From NCBI GenBank assembly GCA_950097015.1, contig CATNEN010000001.1, positions 21,195,501 through 21,259,500 of the forward strand: 64,000 nucleotides of DNA, given 5' to 3'. Under the pieces are notes generated by a model. That model ran no database searches, was not told the DNA's origin, and worked only from the letters and a program-made list of their open reading frames with translations. The position numbers and the translations under genes are program-made. Of the stretch, positions 32,130 through 43,289 are shown piece by piece; the stretch's first letter is position 1, and each line of letters starts with the position of its first letter. Origin of the DNA: Macrostomum hystrix (taxonomy: Eukaryota > Platyhelminthes > Macrostomidae).

Positions 32130-35100
32130 TATTAATCTATTCTTTTAATCTCATTTTAATAACCAGAAAAGTTCGATTTTTCGTCTGCAAAATTATGTCT
32201 GTCTGTTCAGGTATTTCTTGCTGCTCCTGCTCTTGTTCCTCCCTCGGCTCTTCGGACGGTTCTCCAGACGGTCGACGAGGCGAAGGCGGTGTCTTTCTCT
32301 TCTGTGTCAGATTTTTTATCAATGTTAGGTGTGATAATTTTTTTGCCTGTTTCGTAAGTTGAATTACGCTGCATCTATTCGACACGCTGCCGCAACTCTT
32401 TGGTCACATACTAACAGGCTCCCAGTTAACAATTCAAATTCAGATGCCCGGCACATTTTCTGGTTGCCAATGTATTGAACGAATCAAGACAGCGCAAAAG
32501 CAGTGTTCCAGTTTCAACAGAGCGGAAGATACTCGCTCAAAGGCTGTGAGCAAAGCCCTCTCAAAAGGCAGCCAGCATGAGTATTTGAAAGGGCTGTTTT
32601 TTGACACACCTGCCAAAAAAACTTAAAAGGGACAGAAAAGCTTGAATCAACTACGTCCAAGCGACTCGTTGCGAGAGAGTGTAATGCCAGTCGCGCAGGA
32701 GACAGGTGTGAAGACACCGTTACCATATACAAGGGGGTGCGGCTGATTACAAGCAATGATGCGCAGACAAACGGCTATGAACTGGATGCTCGTAAAATCC
32801 AACGTTAACAACGCCTGCGCCCCCTCAATAAAGAGAGGGGGCGCAGTGTCCTTAATTATTCGTCCAACTTTTTTAATTATCAATCCCCGCTATATCAAAG
32901 TCTAAATTTCTATCATCTGCTAAAGTACGGCCCATTTCAATAAGCAATATATTTTAACAACGCAAAGGAAAGGGACCCTCTCTGCACTGCATGTGGAGAG
33001 AACTTAGATCAGACAATCTCAGCTGGGCCATGTACATTAAACAAAAGGGAGGGGCTGGCCCACTATAGCCCTCCTTCAAGCCACAGACACTCAGGCTGAG
33101 AGAACCCCCTCCCCTCGATTTTTATCGATCGGGCGGTACAGCCATCCTTTCCATCCCCGCAAGCGAAAGCGAAAGCCTTGGCCCCAGCTTTTAAATGTAC
33201 ATTCAAACCTCAATAGACAGAAATCTCGTCCACACAAACAAACACTGACAAATGCATGGAGGGCTGTAGCCTGTGTATTCTATTTCTAATTCAAGCTTCA
33301 ACTAATGAAATTTTGGTTTCAATTTTCATGTGATGCAAAAAAAGTTGATCGCAAAAACAGGATGATCTTTCATTAATTACTGTTTACTTCCTATTCATAT
33401 TTCATCAGATAATTAAACTTTCACTAGGTTTTAGTAGATTTTGAATCTGAAATGTTTGGTGTGGCAGGTTTTATGGTCACATAAAATATTTCCAGGGTTA
33501 AATAGGTTGGCAGAATGGTTTCTTTGAATTACATGTCCAAGATATATTCTATTCAGCTATGGAATCCATCATTTACAAAGCGCCACAAACAATACTTGAT
33601 ATTCTAAATCAAACAGTCATCATTCAAAACTATTCACAGACATCAGCACACATAATAAAATTCTCGATAAATGATTTATGTAGCTGCTAAAGGTCCATAA
33701 ATACTCATTATCAAAGAAAGTAACTCATATGCTAAGCAATGTGCAAATAGTTGACATAGGAACACAATTAATAATAAAAAACACATATACACTAATGAGG
33801 TTCATCTAATAATTACATTCAAGATGTTAGGTCAAAACTGATATAAGAAATTTCACTAGTAGATGGTAGCCAACTTACGTGTCAATAGAAAGCCAATAGA
33901 AAGAGAAAGCACAGCTTGCAATGATGCAAGTGCAACTATGCCTAGGGCTAAAGCTAAACCACAAGTGTGCACAGTACATGAGTGTCTTAAGCATTGTTAT
34001 CCGCCAGTTTCAAAAAGCACAAATAAATAAAATGATACTTACATGAAAAGCTTGCAATTATTAAAGGGACAGTGATAGGGAAACTAAAAACTATATGCAA
34101 AATTGGCAAAATGATCAGATGAATAAGAAAAAAGCAAGTGTGATAATGAAAGATGCTAAAATGAGTAGGGGAAATTAATAGTGATGATATTTACAGATGC
34201 TAGAAAAGCATGTGCAGAAATGAGGAGCAAGCAATTACTAGGTTCCAAAAGTAGAAAATATTTAAACTTAAACTTGTCAAGATAAATGTAAGCAATAAAG
34301 TATTAACACTTCATATAATTATTCACAATATTTATTACGAAGTTATGAACTATAGAAAGAGGCAAGGAAGGATAAGATGAATTCAGTGATAAAGTGCAGA
34401 GAACGTGAGATACAATTGAATTGAATGAAACGCGCCACGGGCAAACCAAGGACCACTTCTTCTAGTGGTCCTTGGGGCAAACATGCGAAAAACGTTTAAA
34501 TTTTTGTTTTATTGCAAGTAGTAAAACACAATAACTAAAATTCTAGGAAACCACAATTCACTAAACAACATTGAAATTACAAATGCTAAATGAAAACATT
34601 TTCTAATGCACATGTACCTTTTCAAAGTTGTCTTTTTAACAAGTTTTTTATTATTTTACGTTTAACAAAATAATTACACAACCATGGATACAACAATGAA
34701 ACATCAAAAATGAAACATGAATGATACAGCTACAAGGTGAGTCCGAAATTCTTTCCAATGACACCACGTGTGCTATAATTTGATATTCTGTTCAGGACTT
34801 ATATGCAAAAACGATCTAAAATTACGTGTGCAAAATGCCATTCAAATACAAAATAAAAAAAACGGAGCCTATTGTTTTGCTAATTTCGCATCAGAGGGTT
34901 TACAGCATCTATTGGAGAAACTTTTAAGAAAGAAATTTAGCGAGTCAGTTTTTTAAATTTGCGTCTGAAAATTGTACCCAATTTTTGCCGATTTTTACCT
35001 TTTTCATGTACAAAGTATATCTAACCTGCACGTATCCACACGTGCAATACCTTGTTGGAAAGGGCATCCAAGCACCTATCCAATGACGCCATACTTGTTT

Positions 35101-35380
35101 CTTAATGTTGCGTTGGTCAAAAGTTGTGCGCCAAAACCTTCAAACTTTTGCCGAGCAACAGGTAAAAAATTGAAGGTTTTAGCAGCCTAGCTCACCACCA
35201 GCATGTCATGAAAACTTGATAATTTACGGAATCGTTAATGAATATGTTGGCATATAAACAGGCGGCTAACAGGCGGCTAAGCAGCACCATAAAACGCACA
35301 ATTGTTAGGACTCCTTTTATGAGTCAAACAATGACCAAATATGACCAAAAACACGAGCCAGCCAGCTTCGCTACAACGCC
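32130..35380. other. Mostly AT-rich noncoding DNA
   Basis: Short frames at 32194-32385 (minus, Pro/Glu-rich) and 32444-32830 (plus) have some coding character but match nothing I recognise. 33300-34960 is AT-rich with no coding signal. No structural RNA was recognised. Confidence 0.45.
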
Positions 35381-35764
35381 GAGACGTAGCTCGATTCGCC
35401 GTCTCTGTTTGACGACATTGAGCCGGCTGGCTCGAATGCGAACGACGCCAATAGGCCGTATGAATAAAATGAGCTTTTGCTCATGAGATTATACTCCGTC
35501 TCTAAGCAAGAGCATTTGCTCATGCTTGAGAATATTCTCCGAGTCTGAGAAAATGCTCGTCAGGTTTATGAATAAAGAAAAAGCTCAAACTCTGAGAAAA
35601 CTTTTCGTAGCCTGAGTAAATTCTCAGCATGTTTTGACCATATACAAAGCACAAGAATCACAGTTTGGTAGGTCGAATCTCGTCCTTCTTTCCAAAGTCT
35701 TTGCATTCTCTTATCGTAGCAGTAGTAGCAGTCGCAACGAAACACAAATAGCGCACGAAACAAC

Positions 35765-36468
35765 ATGGATGCCGACGATGCCAGTGACGAGTTGTTTGTC
35801 AAGGTGATGTTGCAGAACCCTTGCCTGGCCGACAAGGCAAAACACCAGGAATTGCAGAGAAGAAAAAGACGGCGTTGTTGGCCATTCAGCGCGAGATGGA
35901 ACTATCTGGCATGTCAAACGATCCAAAAAAATTCAGAAAAAATTGTCCAAAATGAAGACACGCTTGAGAGCGAATGCTGACATGAGTCGAACCGACAACA
36001 AGAAAATCATATTGAAGAGATGGGAGCAAGAAATGCTGACATTTTTTAAGTCGGAGGACAACCCTGTATTCAGCAAGGTGCCGAGAAGTCAGTCATGTGG
36101 AATATCTCAACCCCCCTCGTTGGATGAGATCGCCCCTCTGCAAGCTGATTGAGAATCTCATTCTTTCTCTTATTCGCTGACACGCGACAAATCGCCGGCT
36201 ACCAAACCGAAGCCAGAGCAGACTTCCCGCACTCCTCGCAGGCGCAGCGGCGAAAGTCAGGAGACAACTGGACTCAGTAATGCTGAGCTGCAGAGGCTTG
36301 TTCTCATGGAGCAGCTGAAGTACTTCAGGATGAAGAACCGGCGCCTGATTGAGTCAGAGGCTCACTACAGATGGACTTCGCCGCAGAGCAACCTCAGTGA
36401 GCAGCTGCCGGTGCCGCAAAGAGCCGAGCTCGGCCAAGAAGCTGCCGTGGCTACTTTCTTAGATTTGT
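35765..36468 (+). pseudogene. Harbinger Myb-like accessory protein
   Basis: Starts ATG 35765 (MDADDASDELFVKVMLQN). After frameshifts it continues through KTALLAIQREMELSGMSNDP and MSKMKTRLRANADMSRTDNK, then the C-terminal coil LQRLVLMEQLKYFRMKNRRL, ending at FLDL. The C-terminal EQLKY-type helix is usual for Harbinger Myb/MADF proteins, which partner the transposase for nuclear import and DNA binding. At least two frame changes make it a pseudogene. Confidence 0.5.
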
Positions 36469-36875
36469 GAACGTATGAGTGTCTGTTTTTGACTTCTCCG
36501 CCAGTTACTACTGAAATATATAGTAACTGGTGGAGAATAACAATACTGAAATTATTGTTACTGTTACTCAGTTGCCTTTCCAACCGACGCTGCCTGCCAG
36601 CAGTTCGCCGTTGAGCGTCGCCTGCGTCAATCGTGACGGGTGGTAGTTCGGTCACCTCTTCCATCTCCCCTTCAATTACTTCGTCGTCGACTGCTATGTC
36701 ATTTAACTCTTTCGCCACATTGTGCAGAACGCAGCATGCGTTGATGTGGAACCCGCTCCAACTTCACGCGTATCATATACTTGAGTATAGGGAAGCGTCG
36801 CTTCAACTGACCAAATGCATTTTCAATGACAACTCGAGCTTTCGAGTGCTTGCGATTGAACAGAATCTCCTCCGG
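36365..36875 (-). pseudogene. PIF/Harbinger transposase, C-terminal part
   Basis: Minus strand reads EEILFNRKHSKARVVIENAF then GQLKRRFPILKY, which is the block around the catalytic Glu of Harbinger DDE transposases (N-x-x-HS-x-AR-x-VIE-x-AFG). It then shifts frame and ends KELNDIAVDDEVIEGEMEE and a basic tail. The N-terminal helix-turn-helix and first two Asp residues are absent. Confidence 0.65.
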
Positions 36876-36879
36876 CTGA

Positions 36880-37215
36880 TTGGGCTACTTGAAAGGCTTC
36901 ATCAGGAAGGGCTGCAGAGCATGCTGACGTCAATGGGCGGCCGCAGTCTGCAAGAGTACAGACTGCCTGCTGCCTCTGCAATGCCGCAAGTCGGGCCGCT
37001 GCAGTTTGACACAGTCGAGCAGGCGGGCATCACTGAGATGCGGCTGCCAATGCTCACGGCCGAGCAGATGGCCACCTACGAGGCTGTGACTGCGGATCTT
37101 GTCGCTGGCTCGGGCGGCCTGCATTTTCTTGACGCTCCTGCAGGCACTGGCAAGACCTTCCTGCTGGAGGTTTTGCTGGCGTTTGTGCGGAGTCGAGGGG
37201 AAGTAGTCGAGGGGC
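36880..37215 (+). pseudogene. Helitron Pif1-like helicase fragment
   Basis: Reads EEM-type text LPMLTAEQMATYEAVTADLV followed by GGLHFLDAPAGTGKTFLLEV, the Walker A region (GTGKT) of the Helitron SF1 helicase, and LLAFVRSRGEVV. Only this segment is present; no Rep domain, later helicase motifs or 3' hairpin/CTRR end could be identified. Confidence 0.65.
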
Positions 37216-37455
37216 TTCTAGCTCAAGAATTTACTGACCGAACAAGCATTTCGCAGTATACACAAACCCTGAAGCCATTTGGCTTTTCTTTATTATGTTT
37301 ACATTTAATTACAACCTAGGCTATACTTTGGATAGTAATATTTTCTATTATAATACTTCTCTGTTGCCTAGGCTAGAGCTAAAGGCTAGGGCTGTTGACA
37401 CTGGACCTATTCTCTAGCCATATAGTTGCTGGCGGAATTTTAAATTACATACTAA

Positions 37456-37975
37456 ATGCTTCCATGCCAATACTGTGACTTTTCCTGTCAAAATATTTTG
37501 CGATATATTAGTAATGTAAAAATCTATCACTCATTTGGAAAGTCATATTTCACCTGCCCAGAAAATAACTGTTATCATAGTTGTTCTACAATTGAAGCAT
37601 TGAGGCAACATGCAAGGAGGCAGCACATTAAAAATATAGTATTTTTTTAGGCTAAGAGATTATCAGAGTCCGAAGTTGAAGACCAGAGTTTAGAACAAGA
37701 GGAAGGAGAATCTACAGAACTACAAAATATTAACTCTGAAAATGATTTTCAACAAGGTGAACTTCCAAATCTTGCTGAAGCAGCAGATCCAATTGATACT
37801 TTAAGTAGTGATATTTGTCATGAAAATTTAGGAATAAAGTTAGCTGAAAGCTTTGTCTACTTTTATGTCAAAGCTAAAGATTTCATGTTAATTTCAAAAT
37901 GTAAAGCAATGCAGCTAGATCAGTTAGTCAAGGAACTTTTAATATTTTTCCAAAAGCTACTTATGTCCTTTTAAG
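37456..37975 (+). pseudogene. C2H2-finger transposon-associated ORF, decayed
   Basis: Begins ATG 37456 with CQYCDFSCQNILRYI...HSFGKSYFTCPENNC...CSTIEALRQHARRQH, a paired C2H2 arrangement seen at the N-terminus of a repetitive invertebrate transposon-borne family. A stop at 37648 is followed by the open acidic frame SESEVEDQSLEQEEGESTEL to LLMSF. The specific element family is not identified. Confidence 0.35.
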
Positions 37976-38698
37976 CAGTTTTTAAGTAAAGAGTGTCCAT
38001 GGTTGGCATGCAATAAAGACATTGAGCAATTGAAACTGGATGAAATGATAAATACGAGTATTAGCTTGAATCATCTATTAAGGGATAAAAATTTTTGATA
38101 TTTGACCAATTGAGATACAATCCTGATTCAAATTGGAAATTGCATTATATAACAATTTCTGAAACATTGCAAGTAGGGATGCCGATTCCCCTGACTTTTA
38201 AAACCTCGGGGAGACGGGGAATTTTCGGCGTTTTCCCCGGGGTCCCCGGGGACAGTTTAAAGGAAGTGCTTAAAAGACAAATAACCGCAAATGTGGTTTA
38301 AAAATGCACTTTTGCTATGTTTTTTCGCATTTTCACATATAATAAATTCATAGCTTTATCTGTACTGAAGAACGTCTAATAAACTAATATACTAGTTCAT
38401 TTTGTTTAAAATATACTTTTTATTGCAGATTTATGTCGCATCACGTTACGTGTGATTGTGATTTTGGTTGTCTGTGGTTTGTGACCGTTGGCATGAAACT
38501 GATTGAAACAAAAAATTGAGAATGTACAAAGTTTAAATGCAAAATGACAATATACAACACTTTTTCCACTTCCTAAATTTCTATATAAGCTACATGTTTC
38601 TACGGCGCAGAAAATGCTGTAAAATTTCAATAATTTTTCTAGAAAATAGGATCAGTACAGACTACAGACGCAGAGTTACTAAACGCTTCAAATGCTTT

Positions 38699-39324
38699 AG
38701 ATCTCCAGCTTGAAGTGTGCGCGAAGCAGGGCCAGTCGGCACAAAGTTTTGTCTCCTAGACGAGACCGGAACTTAGTGAGAAAAAGGCCTGCTGCAGAGA
38801 AGGCCCGCTCTGATTCAACGCTGCTTGCTGGGATTGACAGAAGTGCTTGGTAGAGCAGCTGTAGAGTTGATGCTCGTTAGCCGGTAGTTCTTAAAAATTC
38901 GAGCTCCGTGCCAATTGTGTTCTTCAACGAATGAACAGGTGACCGCTCTGCGGTGCTATCACTTGTCTTCTTTAGGAAGGCTTCTAGGCGGGCCTCCATA
39001 CTGAGCGGTTCAGCAGCATCATTGGAAGATTCGGGAGGCGATTGCTGCGCCTCACTAGAAGCCACTTGCGCTTGGTCATTGGTCGGTATGAATGCTGATT
39101 CTGAAGATTCAGATAGTAGCGCAAGTTTCTGTGCTAAGTGCACTAGACAATACTTGACTGCGTTGAACTCGGCCAATTTCGTCGCCTTTCCATGGCGTGC
39201 CAGAAAAGTAATAGCCATAGAGACTGCACTGTTGCGTTGGTTCATTCGCATCTGGAGAGCAGTCAGCAGTGACTGAGCCAGTCTAGAGTTAATGGCACTG
39301 AGCTCTATCATAGAAAATTGGATT
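38699..39324 (-). pseudogene. hAT transposase C-terminal part (dimerisation domain)
   Basis: After the P element the frame reads ATIQFSMIELSAINSRLAQS to EFLRTTG, an in-frame TAA at 38878-38880, then LLYQALLSIPASSVESERAF and SAAGLFLTKFRSRLGDKTL, the hallmark hAT dimerisation motif (P-x-S-S-x-x-x-ER-x-FS). It ends at HFKLEI and a stop. Confidence 0.75.
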
Positions 39325-39332
39325 GTAGCACT
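39325..39332 (+). repeat. 8-bp target-site duplication, left of P element
   Basis: GTAGCACT, repeated exactly at 42755-42762. It lies inside the hAT transposase reading frame, dating the P insertion after the hAT. Confidence 0.85.
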
Positions 39333-39588
39333 CACAGATTCTATATTATCTAGATGCGCCACTGCAGCAATTTCTAATGCATTCAGTTGCCGCTTTCAAT
39401 GCCTCTGCGAAAAACCCAGGGTTTATGCCACAGACATTTTACGCTGCTGCAGTCAAGCGGCAGCCATGATCACAGATTCTATATTATATTATATTAGCCA
39501 TGATCGTCTCTCACTTGCAAGCAGAGCTGCAGATTTTAAGGTTGGCACAGCGCAGTCCTCCACAACTGATTACGAACACCAACCAGTG

Positions 39589-42405
39589 ATGAGCGGGCAT
39601 CGCTGCTGCGCTGCTGCTTGTGATTCGAGGGAGAACACGCCAGTTTCACAACACGGCTTCGCTGTGCACCTGCATCAGTTTCCGAGCGATGATGAGGTGG
39701 CAGCGCAATGGATTCGAGTGCTAGAGCTCCAGAATATGGATGTGCAGACTGCGCGAAGCCGTAGGCTGAAGGTTTGCAGCCTGCACTTTAAGGACTCGGA
39801 CTACCCCATCGCAACACGTGACAGGCGCTCGGCTCGGTTGAGGAAAGACGCCGTTCCATGGCCTGCAACTTTCCCTCCGCGATTGCAGCGCATGGACTGG
39901 GAGCCTGAGCCACTGCCGGATGACATCGCTGACAACATCTATCCACCGGTCCTGCATCGCATAGATTCACCTGACGGCTCAGAAACCTCGTTTTCTCCTC
40001 AATCTGAGGCGCCAGCCTGTGATTCGCCAGCTCTGTCGACACATGCGATTGCAGAATTACGACTGAAAGTGAAGAGGATGAGACAGAATTCGGAGCAAGG
40101 ATCGTGCTATCAAGCGACTGCAGCGGAAGGATTTAAAATCTGGCAAACACAGCCACAATTGTGATCTGCGTGTGCGCCAGACATCAATTGCCGCACCAGC
40201 CACCATCCGCAACCGCGGCGTTCGCTGGAGTCGTGAGCATATTCGGAACGCCATATCAATTCACCATCTTAGCCCTGCAGCCTACAAATACCTGCGACAA
40301 CAGCCCGACGCTGCGCTGCCATCGCTCACTGCGCTCAAGCGAAGGACTCGATTGTTCTTTGCGGAGCCTGGGCCCTGCAGGTTCACAATCGCCGAGCTCA
40401 AGAGATCAATCGCAGAACGACCCACGCACGAGAGGATCGCTACACTCAGCTTGGATGGAATGCGGATCTCACCCTCGATTCGATACGATGCGGCACGAGA
40501 TGTCATCGTGGGAATCACTCCGAGCTCCGCATCCTTGGAAACAGTGAAGCCGATCAACCAAGTGGTGGTGGCGCACCTGCGAGCTGTGGCTGCGCCATGG
40601 AAGCAGCCTATCGCATGCTACTTCGTCAACCACAATCAGAGCCAGGCGCAGTTCCAGGCCAGCATCGAGGACTGCCTGCATGCGGCGGACCAGGCAGGAG
40701 TGCGCGTGAAGGCACTCGTCTGCGACCAGGAGCCAACTCAATGGGCACATATTAAGAAGACTGTGACCAACTCTCAGCCCAGCTTCGCCCATCCAACAAC
40801 TGGAGAAGCAGTCTTCGTCGTTCTGGATGTTCCTCACTGTTTGAAGAACACACGCAACTGCCTTCTTAAGTACGACATCGAGTTTGACGGGACCAAGCGT
40901 GTGAGCTGGCTGAATATTCGAGAATTCTACGAATCAGAGAGCAGGAGAGTGTTGAAGCTGGCTGTGAAGCTGACTGATGCGCACATCAGCCCAAGCATCG
41001 CCCAGAAGATGAAGGTCTCACTGGCTGCGCAGGTCTTCAGCCACTCGGTTTCCAGCGGCATGAGAGTGCTAGTGGATCGTGGCCTGATTAGTGATGCTTC
41101 ATTGGATACAGCTCTGTTCCTGCAACGCATGAACGATTTGTTTGATCGGCTGAATTCTTCAGCCCTGATCGGCAAGAAGGGCAAAGGTGCTGTGACGAAG
41201 GATACTGCTGACGTCACGATCAAGCAGATGACAGCGGACCAAGAATCCATCCGGACATGGCGCTTCATTCCACTGAACGGTAGCCGAGTGAAGACTGCGA
41301 TGCCTTTCAAAGAGGCCTGGCTACTGTCGATTGAATCAGCGAAGCATCTCATTTCCGACTGCTTGAGCCAAGCTGGTCACCACTATCTGTGCATGCAACG
41401 CTTTTTTCACAGGACCATATCGAGGTGAGTGAAAATGTGCAGATGAAATAAGCCTTTCAATGAATTTAACACAAAAGTGGGGATGAAGGGGAGATGGAAG
41501 TTCGGAAAAGCTGAGGCGAGGCGATAAAACGAATCGGAGAGGCAGTGAGAGGGAGGGCGGGAGTGTCAAATTCAGAAGGGGAGAGAGGAGAATGCAAAAA
41601 GTGAGAGAGAGTGCTACTTAAGGGTAATTTGCTTGGTCTACTGACTCAGCAAATCAAACTAATTTAATTACTGCAGAACTTCTTCTCAATGGTGCGAGGG
41701 CGCAACGGATTCAACGACAAGCCTGAGCTTCAGGCATTCCTAGGAGCGCTTCGATCCATCAGTGCTGGCAGAATTGAGCGCAAGCTGGCAAGCGGCACTA
41801 ACTGCGAAGAGGATGGAGATACTCTTGCGGTAGAGGCTTGTCACTCAGTCTCCGAGCTTGCACGCGAGAGCCCATCGGCCAGCTGTGAGCAGCTGACCTA
41901 GGCAGCGCAGAACGGCGCCAAGGAGAGCTCTGAGCAGCTGACCTGTGCAGCGCAGAACGGCGCCAAGGAGAGCTCCGCAGCCACACCAGCCTGCGATGTC
42001 GTTGAAGTGCAAGAATTCATCCCCTACATCGGCGGCTGGCTGCTGCGCAAGCTTCTGGTGTTCGACTGTGATTCATGCAAGCTGCTGCTCATGACGAGCG
42101 AATCTGCAGCCAGAATATTTGAGCATAGGGCCTTCGCGGACGCCAAGTTCGGCCTCACGCAGCCAACAGAAGAATGCGCAGCTGCTTTGGGTCAAATGGA
42201 GCAGCTGTTCCGGCAAGTGATGGCAGCTGCTTCATCCCCTGATGGCGTCCTCGCATCGATTGTACACCGATTTGAGCAAGAGGATGTTACTCTGCCTTTC
42301 TGCCAAGAGCATTTGCGCGATGGCAACGCGCGAGCTAGGCGACTCTTCGTCAGAACTCGCCTGCATCACTGGTGCAGGCAGAGAATGAGGGCGATCCGGA
42401 GGTAG
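39589..42405 (+). pseudogene. P-element transposase with THAP domain, broken
   Basis: Starts ATG 39589. The THAP zinc finger covers about residues 1-85: MSGHRCCAAACDS, then VAAQWIRVLEL and VCSLHFKDSDY (C2CH). A frameshift near 40085 separates it from the catalytic RNase H-like core, with LSLDGMRISPSIRYDA (first Asp), VKALVCDQEPTQW (second Asp) and VFVVLDVPHCLKNTRN. A second shift falls in the T6 run at 41402-41407, after which SQDHIE is spliced across the intron 41425-41676 to NFFSMVRGRNGFND, the P-family block. A TAG at 41899 interrupts a 54-bp tandem duplication before the C-terminal frame ending at 42405. Expected role is cut-and-paste DNA transposition; this copy cannot make an intact protein. 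Confidence 0.82.
41425..41676 (+). other. Intron in the P-element transposase gene
   Basis: GTGAGT to TTACTGCAG, 252 bp. It joins SQDHIE to NFFSMVRGRNG, restoring the conserved family block, which supports real splicing. Confidence 0.65.
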
Positions 42406-42762
42406 CGGGATTGCGTTGCAGCTAAGCGCAAGTTGAGCAAGTTGCAGTGACTTGCTGTGAGTTCTGTATCGATTTTGCTGAGAATTAAAGCTTAATCAAT
42501 CGTCAAATTTGATGATATGTTGCACTCCGCCCTTTGATATTTTGTTTTTTTGCACTGTTCGTCCCTGGTGTTGGGCTCACTGTATCTATCAGGTCCAATA
42601 TATCGTGAAAAAATCAGATAGGAATAAAAGCAAGCATTTAATTGCTGATCGCTTGCTCCATAGGCACTTACTTGTCTGTGGTCAAAATTCCAGGGTTTTC
42701 GCGCAGCGGCCAGCTGGGGTATGAGTGACGCATCTAGGTAATATAGAATCTGTGGTAGCACT

Positions 42763-43212
42763 AGCCATATGCAAGTTCAAATCTCTCTGCGACAGCTTTT
42801 GCACTGGCAACTCCACAGGCTTCAGTGCTTCAAAAATAAGCCTAACGTTGTCGACATCCTCGTTAGAAAAAGGCACGTCAATGTCCAGGAGAATGAGAGC
42901 CTTCCGGATTGAAGAATGGATGTCCAAAAAACGGCTAAGCATGTGCAGCATGCTGTTCCAGCGAATTTTTGTGTCCAGAACAACAGCAAGTTCTTTGCCT
43001 TTGTCTTCTAGCACAAGGCGCTGGAGCACATCATTTCGAACTGGCTTGTGATGGAAGATTTTCACTACACCTCGCACCATCTTCACAGTGCTTTGTACAG
43101 AAGACCGCATAGAAGCGACTTGCTCAGCCTGGACGTGCCACTGTACGTCATTATCAGCCTGCAGATGAGTTTCATCAGCTTCATCATCGGAGTCAAAGTC
43201 AACACCACCTTG
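42763..43212 (-). pseudogene. hAT transposase central part
   Basis: Reads AIENQGGVDFDSDDEADETH, SSVQSTVKMVRGVVKIFHHK, VVLDTKIRWNSMLHMLSRFL (hAT RNase H region, T-x-RWNS) and FEALKPVELPVQKLSQRDL. The frame is open from the LINE junction to the P-element junction, so both insertions hit a still-recognisable ORF. Confidence 0.72.
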
Positions 43213-43227
43213 ATTCTCAATAGCTGT
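43213..43227 (+). repeat. 15-bp target-site duplication, left of LINE
   Basis: ATTCTCAATAGCTGT, repeated perfectly at 47408-47422. Confidence 0.88.
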
Positions 43228-43289
43228 CATCATCATCATCATCAGACCTTTTATCGCCTTTCGGCGTGGTCGAACCGGGCGGGTCAATC

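Larger units (their letters stand above)
35453..36880. mobile_element. PIF/Harbinger DNA transposon, right end missing
   Basis: The left end begins GGCCGTATGAATAAAATGAG at 35453, the style of Harbinger termini. It carries the two expected convergent genes: a Myb-like protein on plus and a DDE transposase on minus. The right terminus was not found; Helitron sequence begins at about 36880, so the element was truncated there. Confidence 0.6.
39333..42754 (+). mobile_element. P element (THAP-transposase family), complete ends
   Basis: 3422 bp. Terminal inverted repeats of 31 bp (39333-39363 and 42724-42754) begin CACAGATTCTATATTA and differ at two positions. It is flanked by perfect 8-bp target duplications GTAGCACT (39325-39332 and 42755-42762). 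TIR length and TSD length both match the Drosophila P-element class. Confidence 0.88.

Noticed and set aside
38877-42763. Reading the inverted GATTCTATATTA motifs as hAT termini
   Set aside because: They are the P-element TIRs: the flanking 8-bp GTAGCACT duplication and the continuing hAT frame outside them settle the assignment. A third copy of the motif at 39472 is internal.
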